The notes: generated from the letters alone by a model not told the origin. A DNA stretch of 64,000 nucleotides from Streptomyces sp. HmicA12 (GCF_000373565.1 NZ_KB891797.1:344487-408486); one strand, 5' to 3'; positions 49,258 through 62,273 are shown, numbered from the stretch's first letter. Made by a program: numbers and translations.

Positions 49258-50624
49258 TGACCTTGGCCGCCGAAGTCAGCAACAACGAGACCAGCCCGGA
49301 GAAACTGCTCGCTCCGGTCCTGTCGGCCTTCTGGGACGAGGACAAGTCCTGGTCCCTGGACGTGTACCGCCGGCACGACGGCTACGAGGGACTGCGCAAG
49401 GCCCTCGCCATGTCGCCGGACGACCTCATCGCCTACGTGAAGGACTCGGGCCTGCGCGGACGCGGAGGCGCCGGATTCCCCACCGGGATGAAGTGGCAGT
49501 TCATTCCGCAGGGGGACGGCAAGCCGCATTATCTGGTGGTCAACGCCGACGAGTCGGAGCCCGGGACCTGCAAGGACATCCCGCTCCTCTTCGCCAACCC
49601 GCACAGCCTCATCGAGGGCATCGTGATCGCGTGCTACGCGATCCGGTCCGAGCACGCGTTCATCTACCTGCGCGGTGAAGTGGTCCCCGTTCTGCGGCGG
49701 TTGCACGAGGCCGTGCGCGAGGCGTACGACGCCGGATTCCTCGGGCAGGACATCCTCGGGTCCGGTCTGAACCTCGAACTCACCGTGCACGCGGGCGCGG
49801 GCGCGTACATCTGTGGCGAGGAGACCGCACTCCTGGACTCGCTCGAGGGCCGCCGTGGCCAGCCGCGACTCCGTCCCCCCTTCCCCGCGGTCGCGGGCCT
49901 GTACGCGTGCCCCACTGTGGTGAACAACGTCGAGTCCATCGCGTCGGTTCCCGCGATCCTCCATCGGGGCAAGGACTGGTTCAAGTCGATGGGCAGCGAG
50001 AAGTCCCCGGGCTTCACGCTGTACTCGCTCAGCGGCCACGTCGCCAACCCCGGCCAGTTCGAGGCCCCGCTCGGCATCACGCTGCGCCAGCTCCTCGACA
50101 TGAGCGGCGGCATGCGACCGGGCCACCGCCTCAAGTTCTGGACCCCGGGCGGCAGTTCGACCCCGATGTTCACCGAGGAACACCTCGATGTGGCCCTCGA
50201 CTACGAGGGTGTCGGCGCCGCCGGATCGATGCTCGGCACCAAGGCCCTGCAGTGCTTCGACGAGACGACCTGCGTCGTGCGCGCCGTCACGCGGTGGACC
50301 GAGTTCTACGCCCACGAGTCCTGCGGCAAGTGCACGCCCTGCCGCGAAGGGACCTACTGGCTCGTGCAGTTGCTGCGCGACATCGAGGCCGGCAAGGGCT
50401 CGATGGAGGACCTCGACAAGCTCAACGACATCGCCGACAACATCAACGGCAAGTCCTTCTGCGCCCTCGGCGACGGCGCCGCCTCGCCGATCTTCTCCTC
50501 GCTCAAGTACTTCCGCGACGAGTACGAGCAACACATCACGGGCAAGGGCTGCCCCTTCGACCCGGCCCGCTCGACTCTCTGGGCCGACCGGTCCGACCAG
50601 CACCCCACGGAGGTGAACGCGTGA
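49257..50624 (+). CDS. nuoF: NADH-quinone oxidoreductase subunit F
   Basis: A 455-residue subunit that oxidises NADH. The FMN/NADH site is visible in [13 protein letters not shown] (68-80), [16 protein letters not shown] and [19 protein letters not shown]. The N3 cluster ligands are in [12 protein letters not shown] (Cys356, 359, 362) plus a distal Cys in [11 protein letters not shown]. The ATG at 49257 overlaps the nuoE stop; the open frame upstream is a shadow of nuoE. Its stop overlaps the nuoG GTG as GTGA. Confidence 0.97.
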   Translation: MTLAAEVSNNETSPEKLLAPVLSAFWDEDKSWSLDVYRRHDGYEGLRKALAMSPDDLIAYVKDSGLRGRGGAGFPTGMKWQFIPQGDGKPHYLVVNADESEPGTCKDIPLLFANPHSLIEGIVIACYAIRSEHAFIYLRGEVVPVLRRLHEAVREAYDAGFLGQDILGSGLNLELTVHAGAGAYICGEETALLDSLEGRRGQPRLRPPFPAVAGLYACPTVVNNVESIASVPAILHRGKDWFKSMGSEKSPGFTLYSLSGHVANPGQFEAPLGITLRQLLDMSGGMRPGHRLKFWTPGGSSTPMFTEEHLDVALDYEGVGAAGSMLGTKALQCFDETTCVVRAVTRWTEFYAHESCGKCTPCREGTYWLVQLLRDIEAGKGSMEDLDKLNDIADNINGKSFCALGDGAASPIFSSLKYFRDEYEQHITGKGCPFDPARSTLWADRSDQHPTEVNA

Positions 50625-53143
50625 CCGTACTGCATCCGAACAGCGGCTCCGCCGCGGGCCAACGCCCCTCCGGAGGCGGTGAGGCGGCTGTTCCGCCGGA
50701 GGACCTCGTCTCCCTCACCATCGACGGCATCGAGATCAGCGTCCCCAAGGGGACCCTCGTCATCCGCGCCGCCGAGATGCTGGGCATCGAGATCCCCCGG
50801 TTCTGCGACCACCCGCTCCTCGACCCGGCCGGCGCCTGCCGCCAGTGCATCGTGGAGGTGGAGGGCCAGCGCAAGCCGATGGCGTCCTGCACCATCACCT
50901 GCACCGACGGCATGGTCGTCAAGAGCCAGCTCTCCTCCCCGGTCGCCGAGAAGGCGCAGAAGGGGGTCATGGAGCTGCTGCTCATCAACCACCCCCTCGA
51001 CTGCCCGGTCTGCGACAAGGGCGGCGAGTGCCCGCTGCAGAACCAGGCCATGTCGCACGGCCAGTCCGACTCCCGCTTCGAGGGCAAGAAGCGCACGTAC
51101 GAGAAGCCGGTCCCGATCTCCACGCAGGTGCTGCTCGACCGTGAGCGGTGCGTGCTGTGCGCCCGCTGCACCCGGTTCTCCAACCAGGTCGCGGGCGACC
51201 CGATGATCGAGCTGATCGAGCGCGGCGCGCTGCAGCAGGTCGGCACCGGTGAGGGCGACCCCTTCGAGTCGTACTTCTCCGGGAACACCATCCAGATCTG
51301 CCCGGTCGGGGCGCTGACCTCGGCGGCGTATCGCTTCCGCTCCCGGCCCTTCGACCTCGTCTCGTCGCCGAGCGTCTGCGAGCACTGCTCCAGCGGCTGC
51401 GCGACCCGCACCGACCACCGGCGCGGAAAGGTCATGCGCCGTCTCGCGGCCAACGACCCCGAGGTCAACGAGGACTGGATCTGCGACAAGGGCCGCTTCG
51501 GCTTCCGCTACGCGCAGAAGCCGGACCGGCTCACCACACCGCTGGTACGGGACACGGAGACCGGTGAACTGCGGCCCGCCTCCTGGCCGGAGGCCCTGGA
51601 GGCCGCCGCCAGCGGGCTCAGTGCCGCGCGCGGCCGGACCGGTGTCCTCACCGGTGGCCGACTCACGGTCGAGGACTCCTACGCGTACAGCAAGTTCGCG
51701 CGCGTGGCCCTCGACACGAACGACATCGACTTCCGCGCGCGCGTGCACAGCATCGAGGAAGCCGACTTCCTGGCCGCGCGGGTCGCGGGTCGCGGACGCG
51801 ACCTGGACGGCAGCGGCGTCACGTACACGAAGCTGGAGCAGGCCCCGGCCGTGCTCCTGGTCGGCTTCGAGTCGGAGGAGGAGGCGCCCGGCGTCTTCCT
51901 CAAGCTCCGCAAGGCGTGGCGCAAGCACGGCCAGAAGGTCTACTCGCTCGCCACGCACGCGACGCGCGGCCTGGAGAAGGCGGGCGGCACGCTGCTGCCC
52001 GCCGCTCCCGGCACCGAGACCGAGTGGCTGGACGCGCTCGCCTCCGGCATCGGTCTGGAGGACGGGGGAGCCGTCGCCTCGGAGGCCCTGCGCACCGAAG
52101 GCGCCGTGCTCGTCGTCGGCGAGCGGCTCGCCGCCGTCGAGGGCGGGCTCACCGCCGCCGTACGGGCCGCGTCCGCGACCGGCGCCCAGCTGGTGTGGAT
52201 CCCGCGCCGGGCCGGTGAGCGCGGCGCCGTCGAGGCGGGCGCGCTGCCGTCGCTGCTGCCGGGCGGCCGTCCGGCGACCGACCCGCGCGCGCGGGAAGAG
52301 GTCGCCGCCGCCTGGGGCGTCGCCGAACTGCCGCACCGCTACGGGCGCGACACCGGCCAGATCGTGGAGTCCGCCGTCACGGGTGAACTGCGAGCCCTCG
52401 TGGTGGCGGGGGTCGAGATCGCGGACCTGCCGAACCCGGCACGCGCGCGTGAAGCCCTTCACGAGGTCGGGTTCCTGGTCTCCCTGGAGCAGCGTCCCAG
52501 CGAGGTCACCGACCACGCCGACGTCGTCCTCCCGGTGGCCGCGGTCGCCGAGAAGGCGGGCACGTTCCTCAACTGGGAGGGCCGGGCCCGGATGTTCGAG
52601 GCCGCGCTCAAGCCCGACCAGATGACGCGCCGCGTCGCGCCCACGGACGCGCGCGTGCTGCAGATGCTGGCCGACGCCATGGACGTACACCTGGGGCTGC
52701 CCGATCTGCGCGCCGCACGCGGGGAGTTGGACCGCCTCGGCAACTGGGACGGGCCGCACGCCACCGAGCCCCTGGAGACGGCGGCGGTGCTGCCGCGGCC
52801 CGCCTCGGGGGAGGCCGTGCTCGCCGGGCACCGGCTGCTGCTCGACCAAGGTCGTCTCCAGGACGGTGACGAGGCCCTCGCGGGGACCCGGCACGCCGCC
52901 CACGCGCGCGTGTCCGCCGCCACGGCCGCGGAGGCGGGTGTGAAGGACGGCGACATGCTGGCCGTCACCGGCTCCGCGGGCAGCGTGCGGTTCCCGCTCC
53001 AGGTCACGGAGATGCCCGACCGGGTCGTCTGGCTGCCGCTGAACTCCCTCGGCGGGGGCGTCGCTTCGGACACCGGTGCCGTACCCGGCGACCTGGTGAA
53101 GATCGGTCCGGCGCTCGCCGCGGCCCCGGAGGTGCAGTCATGA
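50621..53143 (+). CDS. nuoG: NADH-quinone oxidoreductase subunit G
   Basis: An 840-residue iron-sulfur subunit. N1b ligands are Cys62, Cys73, Cys76 and Cys90; the His-coordinated N5 set is His124, Cys128, Cys131 and Cys137 ([14 protein letters not shown]); N4 lies in [11 protein letters not shown] with a distal CPVGAL. The molybdopterin-oxidoreductase-like C-terminal part begins with CEHCSSGC...ICDKG, the extra off-path N7 cluster found in some bacteria. The remainder is an inactive Mo-enzyme fold ending in a formate-dehydrogenase-type barrel. The GTG at 50621 overlaps nuoF; the longer open frame upstream is a shadow. Confidence 0.96.
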   Translation: MTVLHPNSGSAAGQRPSGGGEAAVPPEDLVSLTIDGIEISVPKGTLVIRAAEMLGIEIPRFCDHPLLDPAGACRQCIVEVEGQRKPMASCTITCTDGMVVKSQLSSPVAEKAQKGVMELLLINHPLDCPVCDKGGECPLQNQAMSHGQSDSRFEGKKRTYEKPVPISTQVLLDRERCVLCARCTRFSNQVAGDPMIELIERGALQQVGTGEGDPFESYFSGNTIQICPVGALTSAAYRFRSRPFDLVSSPSVCEHCSSGCATRTDHRRGKVMRRLAANDPEVNEDWICDKGRFGFRYAQKPDRLTTPLVRDTETGELRPASWPEALEAAASGLSAARGRTGVLTGGRLTVEDSYAYSKFARVALDTNDIDFRARVHSIEEADFLAARVAGRGRDLDGSGVTYTKLEQAPAVLLVGFESEEEAPGVFLKLRKAWRKHGQKVYSLATHATRGLEKAGGTLLPAAPGTETEWLDALASGIGLEDGGAVASEALRTEGAVLVVGERLAAVEGGLTAAVRAASATGAQLVWIPRRAGERGAVEAGALPSLLPGGRPATDPRAREEVAAAWGVAELPHRYGRDTGQIVESAVTGELRALVVAGVEIADLPNPARAREALHEVGFLVSLEQRPSEVTDHADVVLPVAAVAEKAGTFLNWEGRARMFEAALKPDQMTRRVAPTDARVLQMLADAMDVHLGLPDLRAARGELDRLGNWDGPHATEPLETAAVLPRPASGEAVLAGHRLLLDQGRLQDGDEALAGTRHAAHARVSAATAAEAGVKDGDMLAVTGSAGSVRFPLQVTEMPDRVVWLPLNSLGGGVASDTGAVPGDLVKIGPALAAAPEVQS

Positions 53144-54528
53144 GTTCCACGGGAGTGAGCCCACTCGCCCTCGAAGACCTGTCGATGTTCGGCACGGACC
53201 CGTGGTGGCTGGTCGTCATCAAGGCGGTCTTCTGCTTCGCCTTCCTGATGGTGACCGTGCTGTTCTCCATCGTGTGGGAGCGCAAGGTCGTCGCCTGGAT
53301 GCAGCTGCGCATCGGCCCGAACCGGCACGGCCCCTGGGGCATGCTCCAGTCGCTCGCCGACGGCATCAAGCTGATGCTCAAGGAAGACCTGATCGTCAAG
53401 CGCGCGGACAAGGTCGTCTACATCCTCGCGCCGATCGTCGCGGCCATCCCGGCCTTCATGGCGATCGCGGTGATCCCGTTCGGCCCGTCCGGGGGCGAGA
53501 TCTCGATCTTCGGTCACCGTACGGCGATGCAGCTCACCGACCTGCCGATCGCGATGCTCTACATCCTCGCGGTCGCCTCCGTCGGCATCTACGGCATCGT
53601 CCTCGCCGGCTGGTCCTCCGGATCGACGTACCCGCTCCTCGGCGGCCTGCGGTCCTGCGCGCAGATGATCTCGTACGAGATCGCGATGGGCGCCGCGTTC
53701 GCCTCGGTGTTCCTGTACTCGGGCTCGATGTCGACGTCGGAGATCGTCGCCCAGCAGCACGACCGCTGGTACATCGTGCTGCTGCCGGTCTCGTTCCTGA
53801 TCTACATCGTGACGATGGTCGGCGAGACGAACCGCGCACCGTTCGACATGCCGGAGTCCGAGGGTGACCTCGTCGGCGGCTTCAACACCGAGTACTCGTC
53901 GATCAAGTTCGCGATGTTCATGCTCGCCGAGTACGTGAACATGGTGACGGTCTCCGCGGTGTCCGTGACGCTCTTCCTGGGCGGCTGGCGCGCACCGTGG
54001 CCCGTCTCGACGTTCTGGGAGGGCGCGAACCACGGCTGGTGGCCGATGCTCTGGTTCGTCGTCAAGGTCCAGCTGCTGCTGTTCTTCTTCATCTGGCTGC
54101 GCGGCACCCTCCCGCGCGTGCGCTACGACCAGCTGATGAAGCTCGGCTGGAAGGTCCTCATCCCGGTCTCCGTGGTGTGGCTGATGCTCGTGGCGACCAT
54201 CCGCACGCTGCGCAACGAGAACTACAGCATCGGGAACGTCTTCCTGTACGTCGCCGGGGGCATCCTCGTGGTCCTGGTCCTGTCGTACATCGTCGACATG
54301 TTCCGCGACCGGGGCGCCAGGGAGGCCGCCGAGGCCGAGAAGCCCGTGGCCTTCGACCCGATGGCGGGCGGATTCCCCGTGCCGCCGCTGCCCGGACAGA
54401 CCCTGCCGCCCGTTCCGCGCCGACGCCCGCGCCGTGAGCGGGAGTTGATTGTCAGTGGTGGCCCCGATACTGCGAGTGACGAATCACTTGGCGGTTCCAG
54501 TGACGGAAAGGAGGCGTCCGATGGCTGA
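53140..54528 (+). CDS. nuoH: NADH-quinone oxidoreductase subunit H
   Basis: A 462-residue membrane subunit with eight helices that shapes the quinone tunnel. Signatures are [38 protein letters not shown] and [26 protein letters not shown], whose acidic residues couple quinone chemistry to proton movement. The C-terminus carries about 70 extra charged residues after the last helix ([22 protein letters not shown]). It overlaps nuoG by 4 bp and slightly overlaps nuoI. Confidence 0.97.
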   Translation: MSSTGVSPLALEDLSMFGTDPWWLVVIKAVFCFAFLMVTVLFSIVWERKVVAWMQLRIGPNRHGPWGMLQSLADGIKLMLKEDLIVKRADKVVYILAPIVAAIPAFMAIAVIPFGPSGGEISIFGHRTAMQLTDLPIAMLYILAVASVGIYGIVLAGWSSGSTYPLLGGLRSCAQMISYEIAMGAAFASVFLYSGSMSTSEIVAQQHDRWYIVLLPVSFLIYIVTMVGETNRAPFDMPESEGDLVGGFNTEYSSIKFAMFMLAEYVNMVTVSAVSVTLFLGGWRAPWPVSTFWEGANHGWWPMLWFVVKVQLLLFFFIWLRGTLPRVRYDQLMKLGWKVLIPVSVVWLMLVATIRTLRNENYSIGNVFLYVAGGILVVLVLSYIVDMFRDRGAREAAEAEKPVAFDPMAGGFPVPPLPGQTLPPVPRRRPRRERELIVSGGPDTASDESLGGSSDGKEASDG

Positions 54529-55138
54529 CGAGACGAACGAGAAGGACACCAAGCCGGGGTTCCAGAATCCCGTTGCCGGCTTCGGTGTGACCTTCAAGGC
54601 CATGTTCAAGAAGCGGCTCACCGAGCAGTACCCGGAGCAGGAGAAGACCACCGCTCCCCGCTTCCACGGCAGGCACCAGCTCAACCGCCATCCGGACGGC
54701 CTGGAGAAGTGCGTCGGCTGCGAGCTGTGCGCCTGGGCCTGCCCGGCGGACGCCATCTACGTGGAGGGCGCGGACAACACCGAGGAGGAGCGCTACTCGC
54801 CGGGTGAGCGCTACGGCCGCGTCTACCAGATCAACTACGCCCGCTGCATCCTGTGCGGCCTGTGCATCGAGGCGTGCCCCACGCGCGCGCTGACGATGAC
54901 GAACGAGTTCGAGCTGGCGGACAGCAGCCGGGCCAACCTGATCTACACCAAGGAGCAGCTGCTCGCCGGCCTCGAGGAAGGCATGGTCGAGTCGCCGCAC
55001 TCGATCTTCCCGGGCATGGACGAGCAGGACTACTACCGGGGTCTGGTCACGGAGGCCGCGCCCGGCACGGAGCCCCAAGTGGCCGTCTCCAAGGGCGAGA
55101 AGCCCTCTGAAGCGGTGGAAGAGGGGGCCGGCGCATGA
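54521..55138 (+). CDS. nuoI: NADH-quinone oxidoreductase subunit I
   Basis: A 205-residue ferredoxin-like subunit with clusters N6a and N6b, from [12 protein letters not shown] and [12 protein letters not shown]. It relays electrons to N2 in NuoB. The start at 54521 (MADETNEKD) has AAAGGAGG just upstream, inside the end of nuoH; the open frame extends further upstream within nuoH. The C-terminal 60 residues ([27 protein letters not shown]...) are an actinobacterial extension. It overlaps nuoJ by 4 bp. Confidence 0.97.
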   Translation: MADETNEKDTKPGFQNPVAGFGVTFKAMFKKRLTEQYPEQEKTTAPRFHGRHQLNRHPDGLEKCVGCELCAWACPADAIYVEGADNTEEERYSPGERYGRVYQINYARCILCGLCIEACPTRALTMTNEFELADSSRANLIYTKEQLLAGLEEGMVESPHSIFPGMDEQDYYRGLVTEAAPGTEPQVAVSKGEKPSEAVEEGAGA

Positions 55139-55941
55139 CCCTCGCCGCCTACTCCACCTCCACCGGTGAGGCCTTCCAGTTCTGGGTCCTCGGCACCGTC
55201 GCCGTCATCGGCGCGCTGTGCACGATCCTGATGAAGAAGGCCGTGCACAGTGCGCTCTGCCTGGCCGGGACCATGATCATCCTCGCGGTGTTCTACCTGG
55301 CCAACGGCGCGTACTTCCTGGGCATCGTGCAGATCGTCGTCTACACGGGCGCGATCATGATGCTGTTCCTCTTCGTGGTCATGCTCGTCGGTGTCACCGC
55401 CGCCGACTCCCTGAAGGAGACCATCAAGGGGCAGCGCTGGCTCGCCGCCCTGTGCGGTCTCGGCTTCGGTGTCCTGCTGTTCGCGGGGATCGCGAACGCG
55501 TCGCTGACGGAGTTCACCGGACTCGGCAAGGCGAACGCGGGCGGGAACGTGGAGGGCCTCGCCGCCCTCATCTTCACCAAGTACGTCTTCGCCTTCGAGA
55601 TCACCGGCGCCCTGCTGATCACGGCCGCCGTCGGCGCCATGGTGCTCACCCACCGCGAGCGCACCGAGCGGGCCAAGACCCAGCGGGAGCTGTCCGAGGA
55701 GCGCGTGCGCGCGGGCAAGCACCTGCCGCCGCTGCCCGCCCCGGGTGTCTACGCCCGGCACAACGCGGTGGACATCGCCGGCCTGCTGCCCGACGGCACC
55801 CCGTCGGAGCTCACTGTCATGCAGACGCTGCGCGAGCGCGGTCAGATCCGCGACGTCTCCGGTGAGGCGCTCAGCGACCTCAAGGCCCTGGAGCAGCGCT
55901 CGGCCGACCGTCTGGAGCGTTCAGAGGAGGCGTCGAAGTGA
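55135..55941 (+). CDS. nuoJ: NADH-quinone oxidoreductase subunit J
   Basis: A 268-residue five-helix subunit next to NuoK. The conserved segment [25 protein letters not shown] contains the pi-bulge helix implicated in coupling. About 90 cytoplasmic residues follow the last helix ([29 protein letters not shown]...), an extension compared with enterobacterial NuoJ. It overlaps nuoI and nuoK by 4 bp each. Confidence 0.96.
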
Positions 55942-56237
55942 ATCCGGTCAACTACCTGTATCTCGCCGCCCTGTTGTTCACGATCGGCGCCACCGGCGTG
56001 CTCATCAGGCGGAACGCGATCGTCGTGTTCATGTGTATCGAGCTGATGCTGAACGCGTGCAACCTCGCGTTCGTCGCGTTCTCCCGGATGCACGGCAACC
56101 TCGACGGCCAGATCATCGCCTTCTTCACGATGGTCGTCGCCGCCGCGGAGGTCGTGGTCGGGCTCGCGATCATCGTGTCGTTGTTCCGTTCCCGCCACTC
56201 GGCCTCGGTCGACGACGCCAGCCTGATGAAGCTGTAA
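55938..56237 (+). CDS. nuoK: NADH-quinone oxidoreductase subunit K
   Basis: A 99-residue three-helix subunit. The two membrane glutamates of the proton path are in [19 protein letters not shown] and in [22 protein letters not shown]. The GTG start overlaps the nuoJ stop. It is the normal length for NuoK. Confidence 0.97.
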
Positions 56238-56250
56238 GGGGTCGCATCCA

Positions 56251-58146
<1,896 letters not shown>

Positions 58147-58151
58147 TACCG

Positions 58152-59750
58152 ATGTCCTTTCCTCTGCTGACAGCGACGGCGGTACTGCCGGCCGTGGGCG
58201 CCATCGCCACGGCCGCCGTACCGGCGAAGCAGCGCACCGCGGCCAAGTGGCTCGCGCTGCTGTTCTCGCTCGCGACCCTGGTGGTCGCGGCGGTGGTCGC
58301 GGTGCGCTTCGACCCGGGGGGCGCGCGCTATCAACTGACCGAGTCCCACTCCTGGATCAGGGACTTCGGGGTCCGCTACGAACTGGGCGTGGACGGCATC
58401 GGGGTGGCGCTCGTCGCGCTGACCGCGCTGCTGATCCCGTTCGTCATCCTGGCGGGCTGGAACGACGCGGACCCGCTGGAGACCGGTACTGAGCCTCTCA
58501 GCAGCGTCGCTGCGGGCCGGTGGCGGCCGACGCAGGGCTTCTTCGCCCTGATCCTGCTGGTCGAGGCGATGGTGATCATCTCCTTCGAGGCCACCGACGT
58601 CTTCCTCTTCTACATCTTCTTCGAAGCCATGCTGATCCCGATGTACTTCCTCATCGGTGGCTTCGGGGACCGCGCGGGCCCGCACGGCGAGAAGGAGGCC
58701 GCGACCCAACGCTCGTACGCGGCCGTGAAGTTCCTCCTCTACAACCTGGTCGGCGGCCTCATCATGCTGGCGGCCGTCATCGGCCTCTACGTGGTGGCGG
58801 GGAGCTTCTCCCTCTCGGAGATCGCGGAAGCCCGCGCGAGCGGCTCGCTCGACATGGCGACCAACACCGAGCGGCTGCTCTTCCTCGGCTTCTTCTTCGC
58901 CTTCGCGGTGAAGGCCCCGCTGTGGCCGCTGCACACCTGGCTGCCGAACGCGATGGGCGAGGCCACGGCCCCGGTCGCCGTACTGATCACGGCAGTTGTC
59001 GACAAGGTCGGCACGTTCGCGATGCTCCGCTTCTGCCTCCAGCTGTTCCCGGAGGCCAGCAAGTGGGCGACGCCGGTCATCCTCGTCCTGGCGCTCATCA
59101 GCATCGTCTACGGCGCCCTGCTCGCCGTCGGCCAGCGCGACATCAAGCGCCTGGTCGCGTACGCGTCGATCTCGCACTTCGGCTTCATCATCATGGGCAT
59201 CTTCGCGATGACCAGCCAGGGCCAGTCGGGCGCGACGCTCTACATGGTCAACCACGGCATCTCGACGGCCGCGCTGATGCTGGTCGCCGGGTTCCTGATC
59301 TCGCGGCGCGGCTCGCGGCTCATCGCCGACTACGGCGGTGTGCAGAAGGTCGCCCCGGTGCTCGCCGGGACGTTCCTGATCGGCGGTCTGGCCACGCTCT
59401 CACTGCCGGGGCTCGCGCCCTTCGTGAGTGAATTCCTGGTCCTGGTCGGCACGTTCGCGCGCTACCCGGTCATCGGCATCATCGCGACGATCGGCATCGT
59501 GCTCGCCGCTCTCTACACGCTGGTGCTCTACCAGCGCACCATGACGGGCCCGGTGAAGCCGTCGAACGAGGGCATCGCCGACCTGAAGGCGCGCGAACTG
59601 GCCGTCGTGGTCCCGCTGATCGCCGTACTGATCTTCCTGGGTGTGTACCCGAAGCCGCTGACCGAGCTGGTGAACCCGGCGGTCAAGCACACCATGTCCG
59701 ACGTCCAGAAGAAGGACCCGAAGCCGGAAGTGGAGGCGGCCCACAAGTGA
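58152..59750 (+). CDS. nuoM: NADH-quinone oxidoreductase subunit M
   Basis: A 532-residue antiporter-like subunit with 14 helices. Conserved parts are FLFYIFFEAMLIPMYFLIGGFG (glutamate), AVKAPLWPLHTWLPNAMGEATAPVAVLITAVVDKVGTFAMLRF (lysine channel) and KRLVAYASISHFGFIIMGIF. The ATG at 58152 is the family start; the large open frame upstream is a shadow of nuoL. Its stop overlaps the nuoN GTG. Confidence 0.97.
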   Translation: MSFPLLTATAVLPAVGAIATAAVPAKQRTAAKWLALLFSLATLVVAAVVAVRFDPGGARYQLTESHSWIRDFGVRYELGVDGIGVALVALTALLIPFVILAGWNDADPLETGTEPLSSVAAGRWRPTQGFFALILLVEAMVIISFEATDVFLFYIFFEAMLIPMYFLIGGFGDRAGPHGEKEAATQRSYAAVKFLLYNLVGGLIMLAAVIGLYVVAGSFSLSEIAEARASGSLDMATNTERLLFLGFFFAFAVKAPLWPLHTWLPNAMGEATAPVAVLITAVVDKVGTFAMLRFCLQLFPEASKWATPVILVLALISIVYGALLAVGQRDIKRLVAYASISHFGFIIMGIFAMTSQGQSGATLYMVNHGISTAALMLVAGFLISRRGSRLIADYGGVQKVAPVLAGTFLIGGLATLSLPGLAPFVSEFLVLVGTFARYPVIGIIATIGIVLAALYTLVLYQRTMTGPVKPSNEGIADLKARELAVVVPLIAVLIFLGVYPKPLTELVNPAVKHTMSDVQKKDPKPEVEAAHK

Positions 59751-61408
59751 GTTCCCTGTTGAGCGCTCCAGCCGTCCACAGCCTGTGGACAACAGCCGCC
59801 GATCCGATCTCCAAGATCGACGCACCGAAGATCGAATACGGGCAATTGTCCCCGACCCTGATCGTCATCGGTGCCGCCGTCCTGGGGATCCTGGTCGAGG
59901 CGTTCGTACCGCGTAAGTCCCGTTACTACGTGCAGGTGTTCTTGTCGGTCGTGGCCCTCGCGGCGGCCTTCGCGGCGGTCGTGGGACTCGCGGCGGGTGG
60001 CTACGGGACGACCAAGGCGCACATCGCGGCCATGGGCGCGATCGCCGTCGACGGTCCGTCGCTCTTCCTCCAGGGGACCATCCTGCTGGCCGGTCTGGTC
60101 GCGATCTTCACGTTCGCGGAGCGGCGGCTCGACCCGGAGGCGCACGGCAACCGCGTCGACTCGTTCGCCGCGCAGGCCGCGTCCGTGCCCGGCAGCGACA
60201 GCGAACAGGCCGCCATAAAGGCCGGGTTCACGACGACCGAGGTGTTCCCGCTCGCGCTGTTCGCGATCGGCGGCATGCTGGTCTTCCCGTCGGCGAACGA
60301 CCTGCTGACGCTCTTCATCGCCCTGGAAGTCTTCTCGCTGCCGCTGTACCTGCTGTGCGCCGTGGCCCGCCGCAAGCGGCTCATGTCGCAGGAGGCCGCG
60401 GTCAAGTACTTCCTGCTCGGCGCCTTCGCGTCCGCCTTCACCCTGTTCGGCATCGCGCTGCTCTACGGCTACGCGGGCTCGGTCTCGTACGCCACCATCG
60501 CGAGCGTCGTCGACGGCTCGGTCACGACCATCGACCCGGCCCTCGCCGACACCATGGGCAACGACGCGCTCCTGCTGATCGGCGTCGCGCTCATCGCCGC
60601 GGGACTGCTGTTCAAGGTCGGCGCCGTGCCGTTCCACATGTGGACGCCGGACGTCTACCAGGGCGCCCCGACGCCCGTCACCGGCTTCATGGCGGCGGCG
60701 ACCAAGGTGGCCGCCTTCGGCGCCCTGCTCCGGCTCCTGTACGTGGTCCTGCCGGGGCTGCGCTGGGACTGGCGGCCGGTCATGTGGGCGATCGCCATCG
60801 TCACGATGCTCGGCGGCGCGATCGTCGCGATCACCCAGACCGACATCAAGCGGCTCCTCGCGTACTCGTCGATCGCGCACGCCGGCTTCATCCTGGCCGG
60901 TGTCATCGCGACGACGCCGGAGGGCGTCTCGTCGGTGCTCTTCTATCTGGGCGCGTACTCGTTCGTCACGATCGGCGCCTTCGCCGTGGTGACGCTCGTG
61001 CGCGACGCGGGCGGCGAGGCGACGCACCTGTCGAAGTGGGCGGGTCTCGGCCGGCGGTCCCCGCTGGTGGCGGCGGTCTTCGCCGTGTTCCTGCTGGCCT
61101 TCGCCGGTATCCCGCTGACATCCGGCTTCGCGGGCAAGTTCGCCGTGTTCAAGGCGGCCGCCGAGGGTGGCGCGGGTGCGCTGGTCGTGGTCGGTGTGGT
61201 CTCGTCGGCCATCGCCGCGTTCTTCTACATCCGCGTCATCGTCCTCATGTTCTTCAGCGAGCCGAAGGCCGACGGTCCGACCGTCGCCGTGCCGTCGCCG
61301 CTGACCATGACGACGATCGCGGTGGGCGTGGCCGTCACGGTCGTGCTCGGTGTCGCGCCGCAGTACTTCCTGGACCTGGCGAGCCAGGCGGGCGTGTTCG
61401 TGCGGTAG
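59747..61408 (+). CDS. nuoN: NADH-quinone oxidoreductase subunit N
   Basis: A 553-residue antiporter-like subunit, the last gene of the operon. Markers are LFIALEVFSLPLYLLCAVARRKRLMSQEAAVKYFLLGAFASAF, LLFKVGAVPFHMWTPDVYQGAPTPVTGFMAAATKVAAFGALLRLLY and DIKRLLAYSSIAHAGFILAGV. The first codons contain an inverted pair of DnaA-box-like sequences (59774-59792). A terminator lies at 61425-61459. Confidence 0.97.
   Translation: MSSLLSAPAVHSLWTTAADPISKIDAPKIEYGQLSPTLIVIGAAVLGILVEAFVPRKSRYYVQVFLSVVALAAAFAAVVGLAAGGYGTTKAHIAAMGAIAVDGPSLFLQGTILLAGLVAIFTFAERRLDPEAHGNRVDSFAAQAASVPGSDSEQAAIKAGFTTTEVFPLALFAIGGMLVFPSANDLLTLFIALEVFSLPLYLLCAVARRKRLMSQEAAVKYFLLGAFASAFTLFGIALLYGYAGSVSYATIASVVDGSVTTIDPALADTMGNDALLLIGVALIAAGLLFKVGAVPFHMWTPDVYQGAPTPVTGFMAAATKVAAFGALLRLLYVVLPGLRWDWRPVMWAIAIVTMLGGAIVAITQTDIKRLLAYSSIAHAGFILAGVIATTPEGVSSVLFYLGAYSFVTIGAFAVVTLVRDAGGEATHLSKWAGLGRRSPLVAAVFAVFLLAFAGIPLTSGFAGKFAVFKAAAEGGAGALVVVGVVSSAIAAFFYIRVIVLMFFSEPKADGPTVAVPSPLTMTTIAVGVAVTVVLGVAPQYFLDLASQAGVFVR
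59774..59792. promoter_or_regulatory. Inverted DnaA-box-like pair inside nuoN
   Basis: GTCCACA-GCC-TGTGGAC is a perfect dyad (59774-59790). With the next two bases, TGTGGACAA (59784-59792) is the complement of TTGTCCACA, the DnaA box preferred in Streptomyces. It lies within codons 10-15 of nuoN and may be coincidence. Confidence 0.35.
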
Positions 61409-61424
61409 CGCGCCGCTCAGTGTG

Positions 61425-61459
61425 CGGAAGCCCGGTCCCTGGGAGGGGCCGGGCTTCCG
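61425..61459. terminator. Terminator at the end of the nuo operon
   Basis: CGGAAGCCCGG (61425-61435) pairs with CCGGGCTTCCG (61449-61459), an 11-bp stem with a 13-nt loop that itself can pair further. It separates nuoN from the convergent Uma2 gene. Confidence 0.75.
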
Positions 61460-61471
61460 TGTCGTACAGGG

Positions 61472-62074
61472 TTACTCGCTCCTGCCGCGGCGGGGCTTGA
61501 TCGCGGTGAGATCCAGGTCCGCCGGGAAGGGCGCGTCCACCTTCATGCGCTCACGGAAGATTCCGACGCTGGTGTACGTGCCGGTGGTGGGTTCCAGCTC
61601 GAAGGCGTGGACGACGGCCTTGCCGTTCTCGTTCTCCACGCGCCAGTAGTGCTGGATCTTGGCGCGGGCGTACTTCATGGGCTTCGTCTCGCGGTCGCGC
61701 GAGACCGACTCGGGGGAGACGACCTCGATGGCGAGAAGGACGGCCTCGGCGGGGAAACGGGTCTGGTCGGGGTCCTCGACGACGTCCTCGCGGACGACCA
61801 CCACATCGGGCTCGGGACGGTTCTGACGGTCGATGTCGATGGTGAACTCGCGGACCACCTCGAACTGGGCGGGGGCCAGGGATTGAAGCTGCCAGTTGAA
61901 GAAGTCGATGGCGCGCGTGTGAAACACGGTCTGCGGACTCACGAAGACCAGGCTCCCGTCGATCAATTCCGTGTGCGGAGGAAGATTCGGAAGCCGGTCC
62001 AGGTCGTCGGCGGTGTAGCCGCCCTCGGGCGGCATCGGCCAGGTAGGCGTGGACGCCTTCGGATCGATGCTCAT
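61472..62074 (-). CDS. Uma2 family (DUF820) PD-(D/E)XK nuclease-fold protein
   Basis: A 200-residue Uma2 protein. Core motifs are RPEPDVVVV (PD), [32 protein letters not shown] (E, then K) and the C-terminal [24 protein letters not shown]. It differs clearly from the Uma2 protein at 9466, so the two are not a recent duplicate pair. The ATG at 62074 is preferred because GGGAG lies just before it; another ATG at 62086 is in frame. The family is nuclease-fold with unproven physiological role. Confidence 0.87.
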   Translation of the reverse strand: MSIDPKASTPTWPMPPEGGYTADDLDRLPNLPPHTELIDGSLVFVSPQTVFHTRAIDFFNWQLQSLAPAQFEVVREFTIDIDRQNRPEPDVVVVREDVVEDPDQTRFPAEAVLLAIEVVSPESVSRDRETKPMKYARAKIQHYWRVENENGKAVVHAFELEPTTGTYTSVGIFRERMKVDAPFPADLDLTAIKPRRGRSE

Positions 62075-62177
62075 CAGTGCTCCCATGGGACGGAGTCTCG
62101 CCGGGGCCTTCAGGCTAACGCTCGGTAATGATCTGGTCTCCCACAGACGTGTGAACGACATTCTGATTGTGAGGAAC

Positions 62178-62203
62178 TTATCCACAGGGGCTGCTGTGGA
62201 TAA
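62178..62203. promoter_or_regulatory. Two perfect inverted DnaA boxes upstream of recQ
   Basis: TTATCCACA (62178-62186) and its exact inverted copy TGTGGATAA (62195-62203) are separated by 8 bp. Both match the strict E. coli consensus box. They lie about 70 bp before the recQ start, in the divergent promoter shared with the Uma2 gene. Confidence 0.55.
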
Positions 62204-62273
62204 CTCTCGGGCTGTCGGTCCGGACCCCTATGGTTGCGGGGGTAGTCGGGATCGGCAGGACGGGACTGAGGGT

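Noticed and set aside
49907..50620. Possible long N-terminal extension of NuoG
   Set aside because: The sequence there is the shadow of nuoF. The GTG at 50621 gives the family start and the GTGA overlap.
62178..62203. Chromosomal replication origin
   Set aside because: Only two DnaA boxes and no dnaA, dnaN or long box cluster. More likely a regulatory or titration site.
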